Positions 28,305 to 38,101 of a stretch of 64,000 nt of DNA are shown here, piece after piece. The stretch covers positions 4,376,501 to 4,440,500 of the forward strand of contig NZ_PJBB01000003.1 of assembly GCF_002836595.1 (NCBI RefSeq), written 5' to 3'. The notes under the pieces are model-generated. The model had not been told where the DNA came from, made no database searches, and was given only the letters and a program-made list of their open reading frames with translations. Numbering within the stretch: position 1 is the first letter of the stretch; every line of letters begins with the position of its first letter. The stretch comes from Tenacibaculum sp. Bg11-29 (GTDB lineage: Bacteria > Bacteroidota > Bacteroidia > Flavobacteriales > Flavobacteriaceae). The translations under genes and the position numbers were made by a program.

Positions 28305-29123
28305 ATGGACTTGAAACTTATTCCGAATATAAAACACACAGATTCTAATAATTTTTTCCTTTTGGCAGGACCTTGTGCTATTGAAAGTGAAGAAATGGCT
28401 ATGCGAATTGCAGAAAAAGTAATTACTATTACTGATAAGCTAGAGATTCCTTATATTTTTAAAGGAAGTTTTAAAAAAGCTAATCGTAGTAGAATTGATA
28501 GTTTTACGGGAATTGGTGATGAAAAAGCATTAAAAATTTTAAGAAAAGTTTCTGAAACTTTTAATATACCTACAGTAACTGATATTCACGAAGTTTCAGA
28601 TGCATATAAAGCCGCTGAATATGTTGATGTTTTACAAATTCCTGCTTTTTTAGTTCGTCAAACCGATTTAGTTGTAGCTGCTGCTAAAACAGGTAAAGTT
28701 GTAAATTTAAAAAAGGGGCAATTTATGAGTCCTGAAGCTATGCAACATGCTGTTAAAAAGGTACACGATGCTGGTAATGAAAAAGCATGGATAACCGACA
28801 GAGGAACGATGTTTGGATACCAAGATATGATAGTTGATTTTAGAGGTATTCCAACAATGCGTCAATACGCTCCTACTGTTTTAGATGTAACACATTCGTT
28901 ACAACAGCCAAATCAATCAAGCGGTGTTACAGGTGGAAGACCAGATATGATTGAAACAATTGCAAGAGCTGGAGTAGTTAACAATGTTGATGGTTTATTT
29001 ATTGAAACTCACTTTGATCCTGCAAATGCAAAAAGTGATGGAGCAAATATGTTACATCTTGATTATTTAGAAAAACTACTAACCAACTTAGTTACCATTA
29101 GAAAAACTATAACAAATTTATAG
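28305..29123 (+). CDS. kdsA: 3-deoxy-8-phosphooctulonate synthase
   Basis: 272 aa. Condenses phosphoenolpyruvate with arabinose 5-phosphate to give KDO 8-phosphate for lipopolysaccharide. Signature stretches include LLAGPCAIES at the start, FKGSFKKANRS, PTVTDIHE, and DVTHSLQQPN, then a C-terminal ETHFDP. Length and all motifs fit the family, so the gene looks intact. It shows the window's organism makes KDO-containing LPS. Confidence 0.97.
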   Translation: MDLKLIPNIKHTDSNNFFLLAGPCAIESEEMAMRIAEKVITITDKLEIPYIFKGSFKKANRSRIDSFTGIGDEKALKILRKVSETFNIPTVTDIHEVSDAYKAAEYVDVLQIPAFLVRQTDLVVAAAKTGKVVNLKKGQFMSPEAMQHAVKKVHDAGNEKAWITDRGTMFGYQDMIVDFRGIPTMRQYAPTVLDVTHSLQQPNQSSGVTGGRPDMIETIARAGVVNNVDGLFIETHFDPANAKSDGANMLHLDYLEKLLTNLVTIRKTITNL

Positions 29124-29163
29124 GCACAATTTTTGATAAATAAAGTTGTTATAACCCCTTAAG

Positions 29164-30117
29164 ATGAAACAACTTTATTTTCTTTTACTCTTTACTGTGT
29201 TTTCTTTATTTGCTCAAGATTTTTCTTATGTAGATAATAAAATAAAAACTTACCCTAAATTAATAACCGCAGAGAAACTAGCAAATAAAATAGCAATTGA
29301 CTTTAATTCAGATGAAGAAAAAGCAAGAGCTGTATTTTCCTGGTTATCATTTAATATTAGTTATAATTTAAATGAGTTTTATAACCCTAAGCAAAAAAAA
29401 ATAGGCTTTAGATATAAAAATGAAGCTGAAAAGCAAGAAAAATTAAAAGCGATAAAAGATGTTTTTGCTGTAAAAACATTCTCTAATAGCACTGCTTTAT
29501 GTGAAGGTTATGCTCGAGCTTTTAGTAAAACTTGTACGCTTTTAAATATTAAAAATAAAGTTATAAAAGGTTACGTACGAAATTCTTCTTATGATATTGG
29601 TAAAATAAAAAATCGCGCCAATCATGCTTGGAATGCTGTAAAAATTAATAATAAATGGGTTTATATTGATGCTACTTGGGCTGCTGGTGCAGTTACCAAC
29701 GGTCGTTGGCAGCGTAACTTTAATGATTACTATTTTAACATCCCTAAAGAAAAATATTTTTACACTCATTTTCCTGAAGACTCTTTATGGAGATTACGTG
29801 TAAAAAAAATGAGTTTAACTACTTATTTTAAACAACCTATTTACACGTCTTCTTTTCTTAAAAAGCAATACCATCTAGTAAAGCCAAATACTGGTATTAT
29901 TCATAGAAAAATCAATGCACCAATTGTTTTTACACTTAAAAATGTTAAACCCAACCAATCTATTTACTGTGGTTTTAAAGGCCTAAAATATGCAAAAAAA
30001 GCAAAAACTACTTTTAAAGGAAACATCGTTACAATTAGTATTACTCCTCCTACTAACAGCAAAGAACTCTATTTGATTATAGATAAAGAAGTTGTCTTAG
30101 AGTTTCTTCTAAAATAG
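29164..30117 (+). CDS. Transglutaminase-like domain protein, copy 1
   Basis: 317 aa with a signal peptide (residues 1-17, ending SLFAQ). A transglutaminase/protease-like core carries the triad Cys113 (ALCEGYARAF), His154 (NHAWNAV) and Asp169 (YIDATWAAG). A C-terminal beta domain (after residue 240) follows. Probably a periplasmic peptidase or cross-linking enzyme; substrate unknown. A paralogue starts 32 bases downstream, so this is a tandem duplication. Confidence 0.85.
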   Translation: MKQLYFLLLFTVFSLFAQDFSYVDNKIKTYPKLITAEKLANKIAIDFNSDEEKARAVFSWLSFNISYNLNEFYNPKQKKIGFRYKNEAEKQEKLKAIKDVFAVKTFSNSTALCEGYARAFSKTCTLLNIKNKVIKGYVRNSSYDIGKIKNRANHAWNAVKINNKWVYIDATWAAGAVTNGRWQRNFNDYYFNIPKEKYFYTHFPEDSLWRLRVKKMSLTTYFKQPIYTSSFLKKQYHLVKPNTGIIHRKINAPIVFTLKNVKPNQSIYCGFKGLKYAKKAKTTFKGNIVTISITPPTNSKELYLIIDKEVVLEFLLK

Positions 30118-30149
30118 ATTTACTATATTTATAACAAAACAATTGCTTC

Positions 30150-31112
30150 ATGAAAAAACTTGCTGTACTTTTTTTATTTATTTTTATAAATAAAAATCTA
30201 TTTTCTCAAGATTTAGAAAAAGTTGACAAAATAATATCTTCTTATATGAAAGCTGAATCTGTTGAGGGATTAGCGAAAAGAATTGACTACGATTTTAAAA
30301 CAGAAATAGAAAAAGTCAGAGCTATTTATACGTGGATCGCTTTAAACATAGACTACAATACACTTAAAAACAAAACATTAACACCTCCTAACTTTATAGT
30401 TCATACAACTAAATCTGATTTAAAAAGGGCTAGAGATCGAAAAGAAAGTCAATTAATTAATCAGGCATTTAAAAATAAAAGAGGAGTTTGTTACGAAAAT
30501 GCTTTACTATTTAATAAACTATGCAACCTAATTAATCTAGAGAGTGAAATGATTTATGGTTATTCTAAATCATCAGTTAATTCTATAGGTATCATCCCTA
30601 AAAGTAAAAATCATGCTTGGAATGCTGTAAAAATCAAAGATAACTGGTTATTATTTGATGCTACTTATGGGGCTGGTTATATTTATAATAAAGTTTGGCA
30701 GAAAAAAATAGATCTAGCTTATTTTAATGTTAAAAAAGAAAAATTACGATTAACTCACTTTCCTTCTAGTAAATTCTGGAAACGTTACTTAAACCAAAAG
30801 CCTTTAAAAGAATTTTGTAATGAGCCTTTTTATCAAAATGCATTTTTTAAGTATAAAATTGGTCTTTTAAAACCTAATACAGGTAAGATAATTGTAAGCA
30901 ACGATGATAGAATACACTTAAAAATTAAGAACCCTGAAGACATAACCAATATTAAGTATATATTTTCTGATGATGATAAAATTAGAATACCTGTAATTAA
31001 AAGCAAAAACTCTTTAACTGATATTTATTTTAAAAACCCTAAAAGAAACACCAACATTCATATATACATCGAAAATGAATTGGCTTTAGAATATAAAATT
31101 AAATTACATTAA
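30150..31112 (+). CDS. Transglutaminase-like domain protein, copy 2
   Basis: 320 aa paralogue of the preceding gene, diverged but co-linear. Signal peptide at residues 1-19, triad Cys114 (GVCYENALLF), His155 (KNHAWNAV) and Asp170 (LFDATYGAG). All catalytic residues are kept in both copies, so both are probably active, perhaps on different substrates. The stop overlaps the convergent DUF1801 gene by four bases. Confidence 0.85.
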   Translation: MKKLAVLFLFIFINKNLFSQDLEKVDKIISSYMKAESVEGLAKRIDYDFKTEIEKVRAIYTWIALNIDYNTLKNKTLTPPNFIVHTTKSDLKRARDRKESQLINQAFKNKRGVCYENALLFNKLCNLINLESEMIYGYSKSSVNSIGIIPKSKNHAWNAVKIKDNWLLFDATYGAGYIYNKVWQKKIDLAYFNVKKEKLRLTHFPSSKFWKRYLNQKPLKEFCNEPFYQNAFFKYKIGLLKPNTGKIIVSNDDRIHLKIKNPEDITNIKYIFSDDDKIRIPVIKSKNSLTDIYFKNPKRNTNIHIYIENELALEYKIKLH

Positions 31113-31462
31113 TTTGATATTCTAATCGTATAAGCTTCTAGTAAAACTGATACTAATATTTCTTCTTTAATTTCTTCTATCGTATAATAACGCAATGATT
31201 TGACAGCCTTTCTTTTTTCTATCACTAAAAATTCATTATACATTTTCAATGTTGTTTTAGAGTAAAAACCTACATCAATATAACCTTTTTTAGTGGCATT
31301 AAAGTAACATAAAGGCTTACCTTTTAAGTAATAGAAAGGAATTTTCCATTTATACAATAATTCTATTTCAGTAAAATTAGCTTCTATTAAAACCTGAAGA
31401 TGCAATAAAATAGTTCTTAACGGCTCTTGCTGGTTTAATATGTATTCTTCTGCTGGTTTCAT
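31109..31462 (-). CDS. DUF1801 domain protein
   Basis: 117 aa cytoplasmic protein with the YdhG-like fold: N-terminal helix (MKPAEEYILNQQEPLRTIL), ELLYKWKIPFYYLKGKPLCYF and IDVGFY. The biological role of the family is unknown. It lies 15 bases downstream of the histidine kinase gene on the same strand, so they may share a transcript. Confidence 0.85.
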   Translation of the reverse strand: MKPAEEYILNQQEPLRTILLHLQVLIEANFTEIELLYKWKIPFYYLKGKPLCYFNATKKGYIDVGFYSKTTLKMYNEFLVIEKRKAVKSLRYYTIEEIKEEILVSVLLEAYTIRISN

Positions 31463-31477
31463 TCTCCTCCTTAAAAA

Positions 31478-32743
31478 TTATTTTGGTATTGTAAAGTAAA
31501 AAATTGTTCCTTCTCCTAATTTACTCTTTAACCAAACTTTACCTCCCATTGTATTAATTATTTTTTTTACTAACGCCAAACCCATACCTATAGAATCCTT
31601 TTCTGTAATTATTTCTAACTTTTGAAATAATTTAAAAATTTTTTCAAAATACTTTTCTTCTATTCCAATACCATTATCTTCAATAGAAAATTGATAAAAT
31701 TGATTAACCGTTTTATAACCTATACTGATCAATTTTTCTTCATTATCATTATACTTTATAGCATTTTGAACTAAGTTTTGGAACACCTGTAACAACTGAT
31801 ATTCAATACCTTTTACCTTTGGAAAAGTGTCTTTTAATAAGACTCTACATTTTGCTCTAGAATTGGCTTTTGCAATATTAGTTAACATTTTATTTAAGTC
31901 TATATCACAACTATAATTACCTTGTTTTTTTTGTAATGAATATTCTAAAATACCATTTACCAACAACTCCATTTGGTTACTTTGTTCTTTTATTAACTGT
32001 AAATTACTATTTATTTCTTCATTAAAAACACTTTTATGATCATCTAATAACCATTGTGTTATGGTATATACATTTCTTATTGGGGTTTTTAAATCATGAG
32101 ATATAACGTATGCAAACTCTTCTAGTTCTTTATTTTTTTCTGTTAAAATATTTGTTCTCTCAAGCAAATCTTTAGTTCTTATTTTCACTTCTTCTTCTAA
32201 CTTTATATTATTCTTAATTAGCTTTTTTTTATACGTTAGAGAATTATTTAAAATAATAAAAGAAAAAAAGAAAATAGTAGTCATTGATATTAGAATAGCT
32301 ACTTCATCGATAGCTGGTACCTCTGAACTAAATAATCTAAAATAAATATGAAGTAAACATGTAGCAGAAAAAAAAATTATTAAAAAACGATCTTTAAGTA
32401 ATAATACTGTACCAAAAACAGATACATAAGTTCCTAATAAATAATCTAAACTAAAATTATTAAAATAAGTCGTATATATTAAATAATGACCAAAAATAAA
32501 TAGAGAAAAAAAAGTAATCCATCCATAATTTTCAAGTACTTTTTTATTTTTTGTAAAAGGCAATAAACCAACAATTAAAAATAAAAAGAATAGCACTTCT
32601 CTAGCTCCATAAATTTCAGTTGCGTTTGGGTTTACACTAAAAATTAAAATAGAGTACAAAAATAAGCCAGGACTCATCATAAGAAAAACAATACTTATGT
32701 TTTTAATTTCAAAATCTTCTAACTTACCAATACTTTTTAACAT
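31478..32743 (-). CDS. Membrane sensor histidine kinase
   Basis: 421 aa. About seven hydrophobic helices fill residues 15-175, then a coiled coil (IKLEEEVKIRTKDLLERT), the HisKA dimerisation helix with phospho-acceptor His216 in VISHDLKTP, and a HATPase domain with N box (QNLVQNAIKYND), G1 (IEDNGIGIE) and G2 (DSIGMGLALVKKI). No response regulator gene is adjacent, so the partner is elsewhere. The signal sensed by the membrane part is unknown. Confidence 0.9.
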   Translation of the reverse strand: MLKSIGKLEDFEIKNISIVFLMMSPGLFLYSILIFSVNPNATEIYGAREVLFFLFLIVGLLPFTKNKKVLENYGWITFFSLFIFGHYLIYTTYFNNFSLDYLLGTYVSVFGTVLLLKDRFLIIFFSATCLLHIYFRLFSSEVPAIDEVAILISMTTIFFFSFIILNNSLTYKKKLIKNNIKLEEEVKIRTKDLLERTNILTEKNKELEEFAYVISHDLKTPIRNVYTITQWLLDDHKSVFNEEINSNLQLIKEQSNQMELLVNGILEYSLQKKQGNYSCDIDLNKMLTNIAKANSRAKCRVLLKDTFPKVKGIEYQLLQVFQNLVQNAIKYNDNEEKLISIGYKTVNQFYQFSIEDNGIGIEEKYFEKIFKLFQKLEIITEKDSIGMGLALVKKIINTMGGKVWLKSKLGEGTIFYFTIPK

Positions 32744-33107
32744 CTTAAAAATTATTTATTTAAAATTAACATACAAGATAAAAGTATATTATTAATATAT
32801 ACTTATAAAAGCTGTTTTTTACTTTAAAATACACTTTTTAGTTAATTAGTACCTAACATAATTTAGATGTATTTTACTCCCTTCTTATTTTTAATATTAA
32901 AAACTTATTATACACTCTAAGAGTTGTTTTTAAATAAATAAATTTTCCTTTATACGACAATTCAAACTTCAGTAAAATCAAGAAGTAATAAAATAGTTTT
33001 TAAGCACTCCTATGATTTTAATATCTATTCTCTACTAGTTTTATATAAAATTTAATTTGTAAAAATGAAATAAAACACTTTACTTTGCGTTTCAAAGTTC
33101 TTTATAA
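32744..33107. other. 364-base intergenic region between divergent genes
   Basis: No open frame of note and no hairpin with a T-run. It should hold the promoters of the histidine kinase (minus) and of the operon starting at 33108 (plus). A near-consensus TACTTTG at 33081-33087 stands 21 bases before the 33108 ATG, a weak candidate -7 box. Confidence 0.5.
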
Positions 33108-33716
33108 ATGAATTCACAAGATTATTTAAAAGATATTTCAGAAATTAAAAACTTAATGAATAAATCATCTCGATTTATTTCATTGAGCGGTCTTTCGGGT
33201 ATTTTAGCTGGTATTTACGCGTTAATTGGTGCTGCTTTTGCTTATTGGTTAGTAAATAATCATTCAAACGGTAAATTATTACTTGATGGCTGGGTGTTTC
33301 AACTTGCTTTTTTAGATTTATTACTTGTATTAATTCTAAGTATTGGTACTGCTATTTTTCTAACAACTAAAAAAGCGAATGAGCGTAGTATTAAAATATG
33401 GGATGCAACAACTAAACGATTATTAACAAGTTTTATGGTGCCTTTAATTGCTGGAGGAATTTATATTATTATTATTTTAAGTCAAGGCCGCTACGGACAA
33501 ACAGGCGGATTAATGTTACTCTTTTATGGTTTAGCTTTAATAAATGCCTCTAAACACACTTTTGGAGACATAAAATATTTAGGATATATAGAAATTGCTC
33601 TTGGTCTTTTAGCTTCATACTTTATTGGTTATGGTTTTTGGTTTTGGGTAATTGGTTTTGGTGTTATGCATATAGTTTACGGTACTTTAATGTATTATAA
33701 ATACGACAAAAAATAG
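33108..33716 (+). CDS. Membrane protein of the creD operon
   Basis: 202 aa with a short cytoplasmic N-terminus and about six transmembrane helices (LSGILAGIYALIGAAFAYWL is the first). No enzyme motif seen. Two bases after its stop begins a winged-helix regulator, and then creD; this trio is a common arrangement in Flavobacteriaceae. The role is probably linked to envelope stress, but that is inferred from context only. Confidence 0.75.
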   Translation: MNSQDYLKDISEIKNLMNKSSRFISLSGLSGILAGIYALIGAAFAYWLVNNHSNGKLLLDGWVFQLAFLDLLLVLILSIGTAIFLTTKKANERSIKIWDATTKRLLTSFMVPLIAGGIYIIIILSQGRYGQTGGLMLLFYGLALINASKHTFGDIKYLGYIEIALGLLASYFIGYGFWFWVIGFGVMHIVYGTLMYYKYDKK

Positions 33717-33718
33717 TT

Positions 33719-34015
33719 TTGAAAAATATTATTCTAAATATTAATAAGGCTTTTGATCATAGAATCCGACTAGGAATAATGTCTGTTCTTATGGTTAATG
33801 AGTATGCTGAATTTACAACACTAAAAGAATTGTTAGGCGCTACTGATGGTAATTTAGCTAGCCATAGTAAAGCTTTAGAAAAAGTTGAATTTATTAGGGT
33901 AGAAAAACAGTTTATAGGCCGAAAACCAAATACGAGGTATTACGCAACAGACTTAGGTAAACAAGAATTTAAGAAACATATAGAGGCTTTAGAAAAGCTA
34001 ATTAAAAATAAATAA
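33719..34015 (+). CDS. Winged-helix transcriptional regulator (TTG start)
   Basis: 98 aa, ArsR/MarR-type winged helix: KAFDHRIRLGIMSVL forms helix 1, TTLKELLGATDGNLASHSKAL the helix-turn-helix, and RKPNTRYYATDLGKQEF the wing. The start is a TTG at 33719, two bases after the upstream stop; the next ATG would cut into the first helix, so the TTG is favoured. It probably controls this operon, including creD. Confidence 0.85.
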   Translation: MKNIILNINKAFDHRIRLGIMSVLMVNEYAEFTTLKELLGATDGNLASHSKALEKVEFIRVEKQFIGRKPNTRYYATDLGKQEFKKHIEALEKLIKNK

Positions 34016-34068
34016 TATTTTTTTACATATCAACTTTGAAAAACAAAGTTCTTTTAAATAAACATACT

Positions 34069-35454
34069 ATGGAAACATTAAACAAACAAAACGGAAGATT
34101 TGGAAAATGGGTTAAAACATCAATCACAGCACGAATGCTTATGGTTGGTTTCTTAATATTAATCTTATTAATTCCACTATCATTTATTAAAAGTTTAATT
34201 TATGAACGCATGAACAGACAGCAAGAAGTTGTTAAAGAAATAAATAAAAAATGGGGTAAAGAAGTTTTACTATATGGTCCTATTTTAAAAATACCTTACA
34301 AAACATATCATAAAAAATCAATTGTAAATCAAAAAACCAAAGAAGTGCAAACCGAAATGGTTGAAGAGATTAATTATGGTTATTTTTTCCCTAAAAAACT
34401 GGATGTAAATTCTACTATAAATCCTGAAGAAAAGAAACGTGGCATTTATAAAACAGCCGTTTACAACAGTAATATTAATATTTCGGGAAGCTTTACACAA
34501 CCTGATTTTAGCGAAATGGATATTTCAAAAGAAGATATTCTTTGGAATAAAGCACGGTTAATAATAGAAACTTCAAACTTAAAAGGTGTTAATAGTTTGG
34601 TTGAAATTAAATTGAATAAGAATACATATTCTTTTACTTCTAAGTATAAAAACAACAATTCTAATAACACCTATAATAACGGCTATCTTGATTTACATAA
34701 ACTAGAAAGTAAGTTTATAAATAAAGATGATATTCCTACTAAAAATGATGTTGCCTTTAGCTTAAACATAAACATTAATGGTAGTAAACAAATTCGTTTT
34801 ATACCTGTTGGTAAAGAAACTAATATAAATATAAAGTCTGATTGGAAAACCGCTAATTTTATTGGTGAATACTTACCCTATAATTCTGATAAAATTTCTA
34901 AAACAGGTTTTGATGCTAGCTGGAAAATTTTAGATATCAACAGGCCTTTTCCTCAACAATCTTTTAAAGGAATTCCTAATTTAAAAGATTATGCTTTTGG
35001 GGTAAACTTTATGATTCCTGTAGATGAGTACCAAAAGAGTGAGCGCTCTACTAAATATGGATTTTTAGTTATTGGTTTAACTTTTTTAATCTTTTTTCTT
35101 ATTCAAACAATGAGTAAAATTTCTATCCACCCGTTTCAGTACTTAATGATTGGTGTTGCTTTAACTATGTTCTACACATTATTAATTTCTATTTCAGAGC
35201 ATAGTAGTTTTTTAAAGGCATATATAGTTTCAGGAATCGCTGTAATTGGATTAATTTCACTTTATTCAAAATCGATATTAAAAGGAATGAAATTTCCGAT
35301 ATTCATAGCGCTATCATTAATAGCTTTATATGCTTTTATTTTTATAATAATTCAATTAGAAAATTACGCATTACTTGTTGGTAGTGTTGGGCTTTTTGTT
35401 ATTCTAGCATCGGTAATGTATGCTTCTAGAAAAATTGATTGGCAAAACGGATAA
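34069..35454 (+). CDS. creD: Cell envelope integrity protein CreD
   Basis: 461 aa inner-membrane protein. One N-terminal membrane helix (MLMVGFLILILLIPL) is followed by a large periplasmic domain starting YERMNRQQEVVKEI, with GPILKIPY, and a cluster of C-terminal helices including the family stretch FLIQTMSKISIHPFQY. The ATG at 34069 is preferred over an in-frame TTG at 34036. In other bacteria CreD responds to beta-lactam and envelope stress; here its regulator is likely the winged-helix protein upstream. Confidence 0.9.
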   Translation: METLNKQNGRFGKWVKTSITARMLMVGFLILILLIPLSFIKSLIYERMNRQQEVVKEINKKWGKEVLLYGPILKIPYKTYHKKSIVNQKTKEVQTEMVEEINYGYFFPKKLDVNSTINPEEKKRGIYKTAVYNSNINISGSFTQPDFSEMDISKEDILWNKARLIIETSNLKGVNSLVEIKLNKNTYSFTSKYKNNNSNNTYNNGYLDLHKLESKFINKDDIPTKNDVAFSLNININGSKQIRFIPVGKETNINIKSDWKTANFIGEYLPYNSDKISKTGFDASWKILDINRPFPQQSFKGIPNLKDYAFGVNFMIPVDEYQKSERSTKYGFLVIGLTFLIFFLIQTMSKISIHPFQYLMIGVALTMFYTLLISISEHSSFLKAYIVSGIAVIGLISLYSKSILKGMKFPIFIALSLIALYAFIFIIIQLENYALLVGSVGLFVILASVMYASRKIDWQNG

Positions 35455-35474
35455 TTAGATTTGTTACTAAACAG

Positions 35475-35509
35475 CGTAAGACTTCATATACATGAAGTTT
35501 TACGTTTTA
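35475..35509 (+). terminator. Terminator of the creD operon
   Basis: CGTAAGACTTCAT / ATGAAGTTTTACG stem with an ATAC loop and a following TTTT, 20 bases past creD. The ATG at 35492 lies inside this hairpin, which speaks against it as the start of the next gene. Confidence 0.7.
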
Positions 35510-35521
35510 AAAATTATATAT

Positions 35522-35887
35522 ATGAAATTCAATTTAAAAAGTTTTATAACCTTTGTATTACTATTTATAACTGAAATTGTTATTGCACAAACATCAGGTT
35601 TTATACGACATACGTTTGGTGATTTTCTGGTTGTAATGCTACTTTACTATTTCGTAAAGTCTTTTTTTAATATTGCTCCTAAAAAATTAGCAATCTCAAT
35701 TTTAATTTTTTCTTTTAGTATTGAAATATTACAAAATTTTAATTTGGTAAAAATGCTTGGTTTAGAAAGTTCTAGAATGGCAAATATTATAATAGGTAAT
35801 ACCTTTAGTTATGGTGATTTAATTGCCTATGCATTAGGTATTGTTACTGTATTAATTATTGAATTGGTGATTCAAAAGAAACAATAA
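35522..35887 (+). CDS. DUF2809 membrane protein
   Basis: 121 aa with four membrane helices. The DUF2809 signature is seen: FIRHTFGDFLVVMLLYYF near the start and TFSYGDLIAYALGI near the end. The start at 35522 (MKFNLKSFITF) is chosen because the upstream ATG at 35492 is inside the creD terminator. Function unknown. Confidence 0.8.
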   Translation: MKFNLKSFITFVLLFITEIVIAQTSGFIRHTFGDFLVVMLLYYFVKSFFNIAPKKLAISILIFSFSIEILQNFNLVKMLGLESSRMANIIIGNTFSYGDLIAYALGIVTVLIIELVIQKKQ

Positions 35888-35990
35888 TTCATTTATTAAT
35901 AAAAAGACAGGTTTCGTTATTTTAATAAAATTTATTTTTATGTAATGTTTGATTTTGATTTCGACGAATAATTGAATCTAATTTAAAAAA

Positions 35991-36896
35991 ATGAAAATTA
36001 AAAAACTAATCGCATTATTTGTTGTTGCAATGACAACCATGTATTCTACTGTAAATGCACAAGGCTTATTAGATGGATTTACATCTAAAAAAGGTGATTT
36101 ATCTATAACGTCTTCTTTCTCTATTAGTAAATACGATGCTTTTTATGTAGCTGATGTAAAAAATGAAGGTGTTCCTGTTCACGGAGAAATAAATCAAAAT
36201 ATTATTTCTCTTTACGCTAAATATGGAATTACTGACCGTTTGTCGGCTGTAATAAATGTACCTTTTATTTCTGCTGATAATACAACAGGAGCTGCAGACC
36301 CTGTAAATGGTAAAAATTCAATATCTGAATTACAAGATATTTCAATAGCTTTAAAATTGAATGCCTATAAATTTAATTTTAAAAAAGTAAACTTAAATGT
36401 TATAACTGGTCTTACAGCTATTATTCCTACTGGGTATGAACCTAATGGAATTTTATCTCTTGGAAGTGGAGCATTCGGATTTGATGTTACTGCTGGTTTA
36501 CATTTAAACACTGATAGCGGTTTATTTTCTACAGTTTTAGCTTCTTATAACCTTAGAGGTGATGCTGATAATAACTTAACACCTGGTAAAGATTTTGGAG
36601 TTCCTAATGCTTTTGTTACTAAAGCTAAAATTGGATATGCTAGTAAATTTATTTACATTGAAGCTTGGGGTGATTTTTTTAACTCTGAAGAAGGTGTTGA
36701 TATTGGCTCTCCTGCTTTTAAAGGTAATTTTCCTGAGACTAATGTAGATTATAGTAGTGTTGGCGTTACTATATATAAAAACATTATTCCTAAATTGGGC
36801 GTTAGTTTAGGATTTGGTAAAGTAATTGATGGTAGAAACATAGGTGAATCGACTACCTTTTCGGCTGGTTTAACTTACAATGTATCTTTAAAATAA
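35991..36896 (+). CDS. Outer-membrane beta-barrel protein, transporter-like
   Basis: 301 aa. Signal peptide (residues 1-23, ending STVNAQ), then regular amphipathic beta strands with GITDRLSAVINVPF and AIIPTGYEPNGI, as in the phenol/MetA-pathway-like outer-membrane family. The end (FSAGLTYNVSLK) is a strand. No neighbours hint at a substrate. A bidirectional terminator follows. Confidence 0.7.
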   Translation: MKIKKLIALFVVAMTTMYSTVNAQGLLDGFTSKKGDLSITSSFSISKYDAFYVADVKNEGVPVHGEINQNIISLYAKYGITDRLSAVINVPFISADNTTGAADPVNGKNSISELQDISIALKLNAYKFNFKKVNLNVITGLTAIIPTGYEPNGILSLGSGAFGFDVTAGLHLNTDSGLFSTVLASYNLRGDADNNLTPGKDFGVPNAFVTKAKIGYASKFIYIEAWGDFFNSEEGVDIGSPAFKGNFPETNVDYSSVGVTIYKNIIPKLGVSLGFGKVIDGRNIGESTTFSAGLTYNVSLK

Positions 36897-36908
36897 CAAC
36901 TTAATAAT

Positions 36909-36948
36909 AAAAACAAGGCTTATCTATAACTAGATAAGCCTTGTTTTT
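36909..36948. terminator. Bidirectional terminator
   Basis: 17-bp stem (AAAAACAAGGCTTATCT and its complement) with a 6-base loop, A-rich on the left and T-rich on the right. It ends the outer-membrane protein gene and probably also the minus-strand GEVED gene. Confidence 0.85.
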
Positions 36949-37000
36949 ATTATTATAAATTTAGTAACTATTTATCTACTCCTATTGTTTTTAAAACTCA

Positions 37001-37828
37001 TTATTGTATAACCAACCTAGTTGTTTCTAATGCTTGCCTAGAAATTGTTTGTACTGTATAAATACCTGAATTAAAATCAGATAAATCTAACATCAATTTA
37101 TTATCAATAGTATTTTGATTTAATACACTACGTATTAAAATACCATTACTATTAAATACTTTAAAAGTAATATTAGTAGTTGGTTTATTAAATAAAAAGG
37201 TAAAACTACCATTAGTACTTGGGTTAGGAAAAGCAATATTTTCTTGTACTGAAACCATACGTTCTCTTTTTGAACGAGGTGCAACTACATTAATAATATA
37301 ATCTTCTGTTTCTCCAAACCACTCATCACCACAAGAGCTTATTTGATCAGCATAAACAGCTCTAACACGCATTCTTGTTCTTCCTAGTTTAGCCGAATTT
37401 GGAACTATAAAAAAACTTAACCATTCATTTTTTGTTGGATACTTTACATTACTTAATATCATTTCTTCAGATACATCATCAAAATCTCCATCTTGATTCC
37501 AATCAACCCAATACCCAACTTTTGTATTTCTCCAAGCCGTTTCAACCTTTATAGTAATTAATCCTGCCTCATTTAAATTCGTATAAGGTCCTTTAGTTAC
37601 ATTTATATTATTAAACTCGTAAAATTCATAGCCACTATTATATGTAGTTGTATTTCTAACTCCAGAAAAACCAACTTCTGTAATATGTTGCCCTCTTGGA
37701 TTTTCATTGGTACTTTCACAATATATTTGCGTAGTATCTTGTAATCCGTTTGATTCGTTATTCTGAGCAATAAATAATTGCGCTAGTAATACCAATACTC
37801 CTGTTAATAATTGTTTTTTCGTATTCAT
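37001..37828 (-). CDS. GEVED domain protein with type A T9SS sorting signal
   Basis: 275 aa secreted protein. Signal peptide at residues 1-21 (ending LFIAQ), GEVED domain with VGYWVDWNQDGDFDD and the name-giving region GETEDYIINV, then a type A C-terminal domain (FPNPSTNGSF, VFNSNGILIRSV, SGIYTVQTIS). Export is by T9SS. In longer relatives the GEVED domain accompanies peptidases, but no catalytic domain is present here. The 273 bases upstream show no gene. Confidence 0.88.
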   Translation of the reverse strand: MNTKKQLLTGVLVLLAQLFIAQNNESNGLQDTTQIYCESTNENPRGQHITEVGFSGVRNTTTYNSGYEFYEFNNINVTKGPYTNLNEAGLITIKVETAWRNTKVGYWVDWNQDGDFDDVSEEMILSNVKYPTKNEWLSFFIVPNSAKLGRTRMRVRAVYADQISSCGDEWFGETEDYIINVVAPRSKRERMVSVQENIAFPNPSTNGSFTFLFNKPTTNITFKVFNSNGILIRSVLNQNTIDNKLMLDLSDFNSGIYTVQTISRQALETTRLVIQ

Positions 37829-38037
37829 GTTTTTTTCTTAGTAAAATTTAAACTTTAATTTCATTTTATAAGACAAAATTAATTCGCTATGGTTAATTAA
37901 CGTGGTTTTAAATGTTACTAAACTGTATCTATACGAAAAATAAAACAACCAATAAACAAGCGAAACAACCATCTATTAAACAACAACTTACTAAAAACAA
38001 AAAACCTTAATTTAATATAGGAATAACATAAAAACGA

Positions 38038-38067
38038 AAAAAAAATCACTTTATAAGTGATTTTTTT
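38038..38067 (-). terminator. Terminator of the DUF3820 gene
   Basis: AAAAAATCACTT / AAGTGATTTTTT stem with a TAT-containing short loop, about 35 bases past the stop in the minus direction. Confidence 0.8.
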
Positions 38068-38101
38068 CAATAGTATTCGAACTCAGAATAATAATATAAA
38101 A

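Noticed and set aside
35492..35521. ATG at 35492 as start of the DUF2809 gene
   Set aside because: It is inside the creD terminator hairpin; the ATG at 35522 gives a normal membrane N-terminus.
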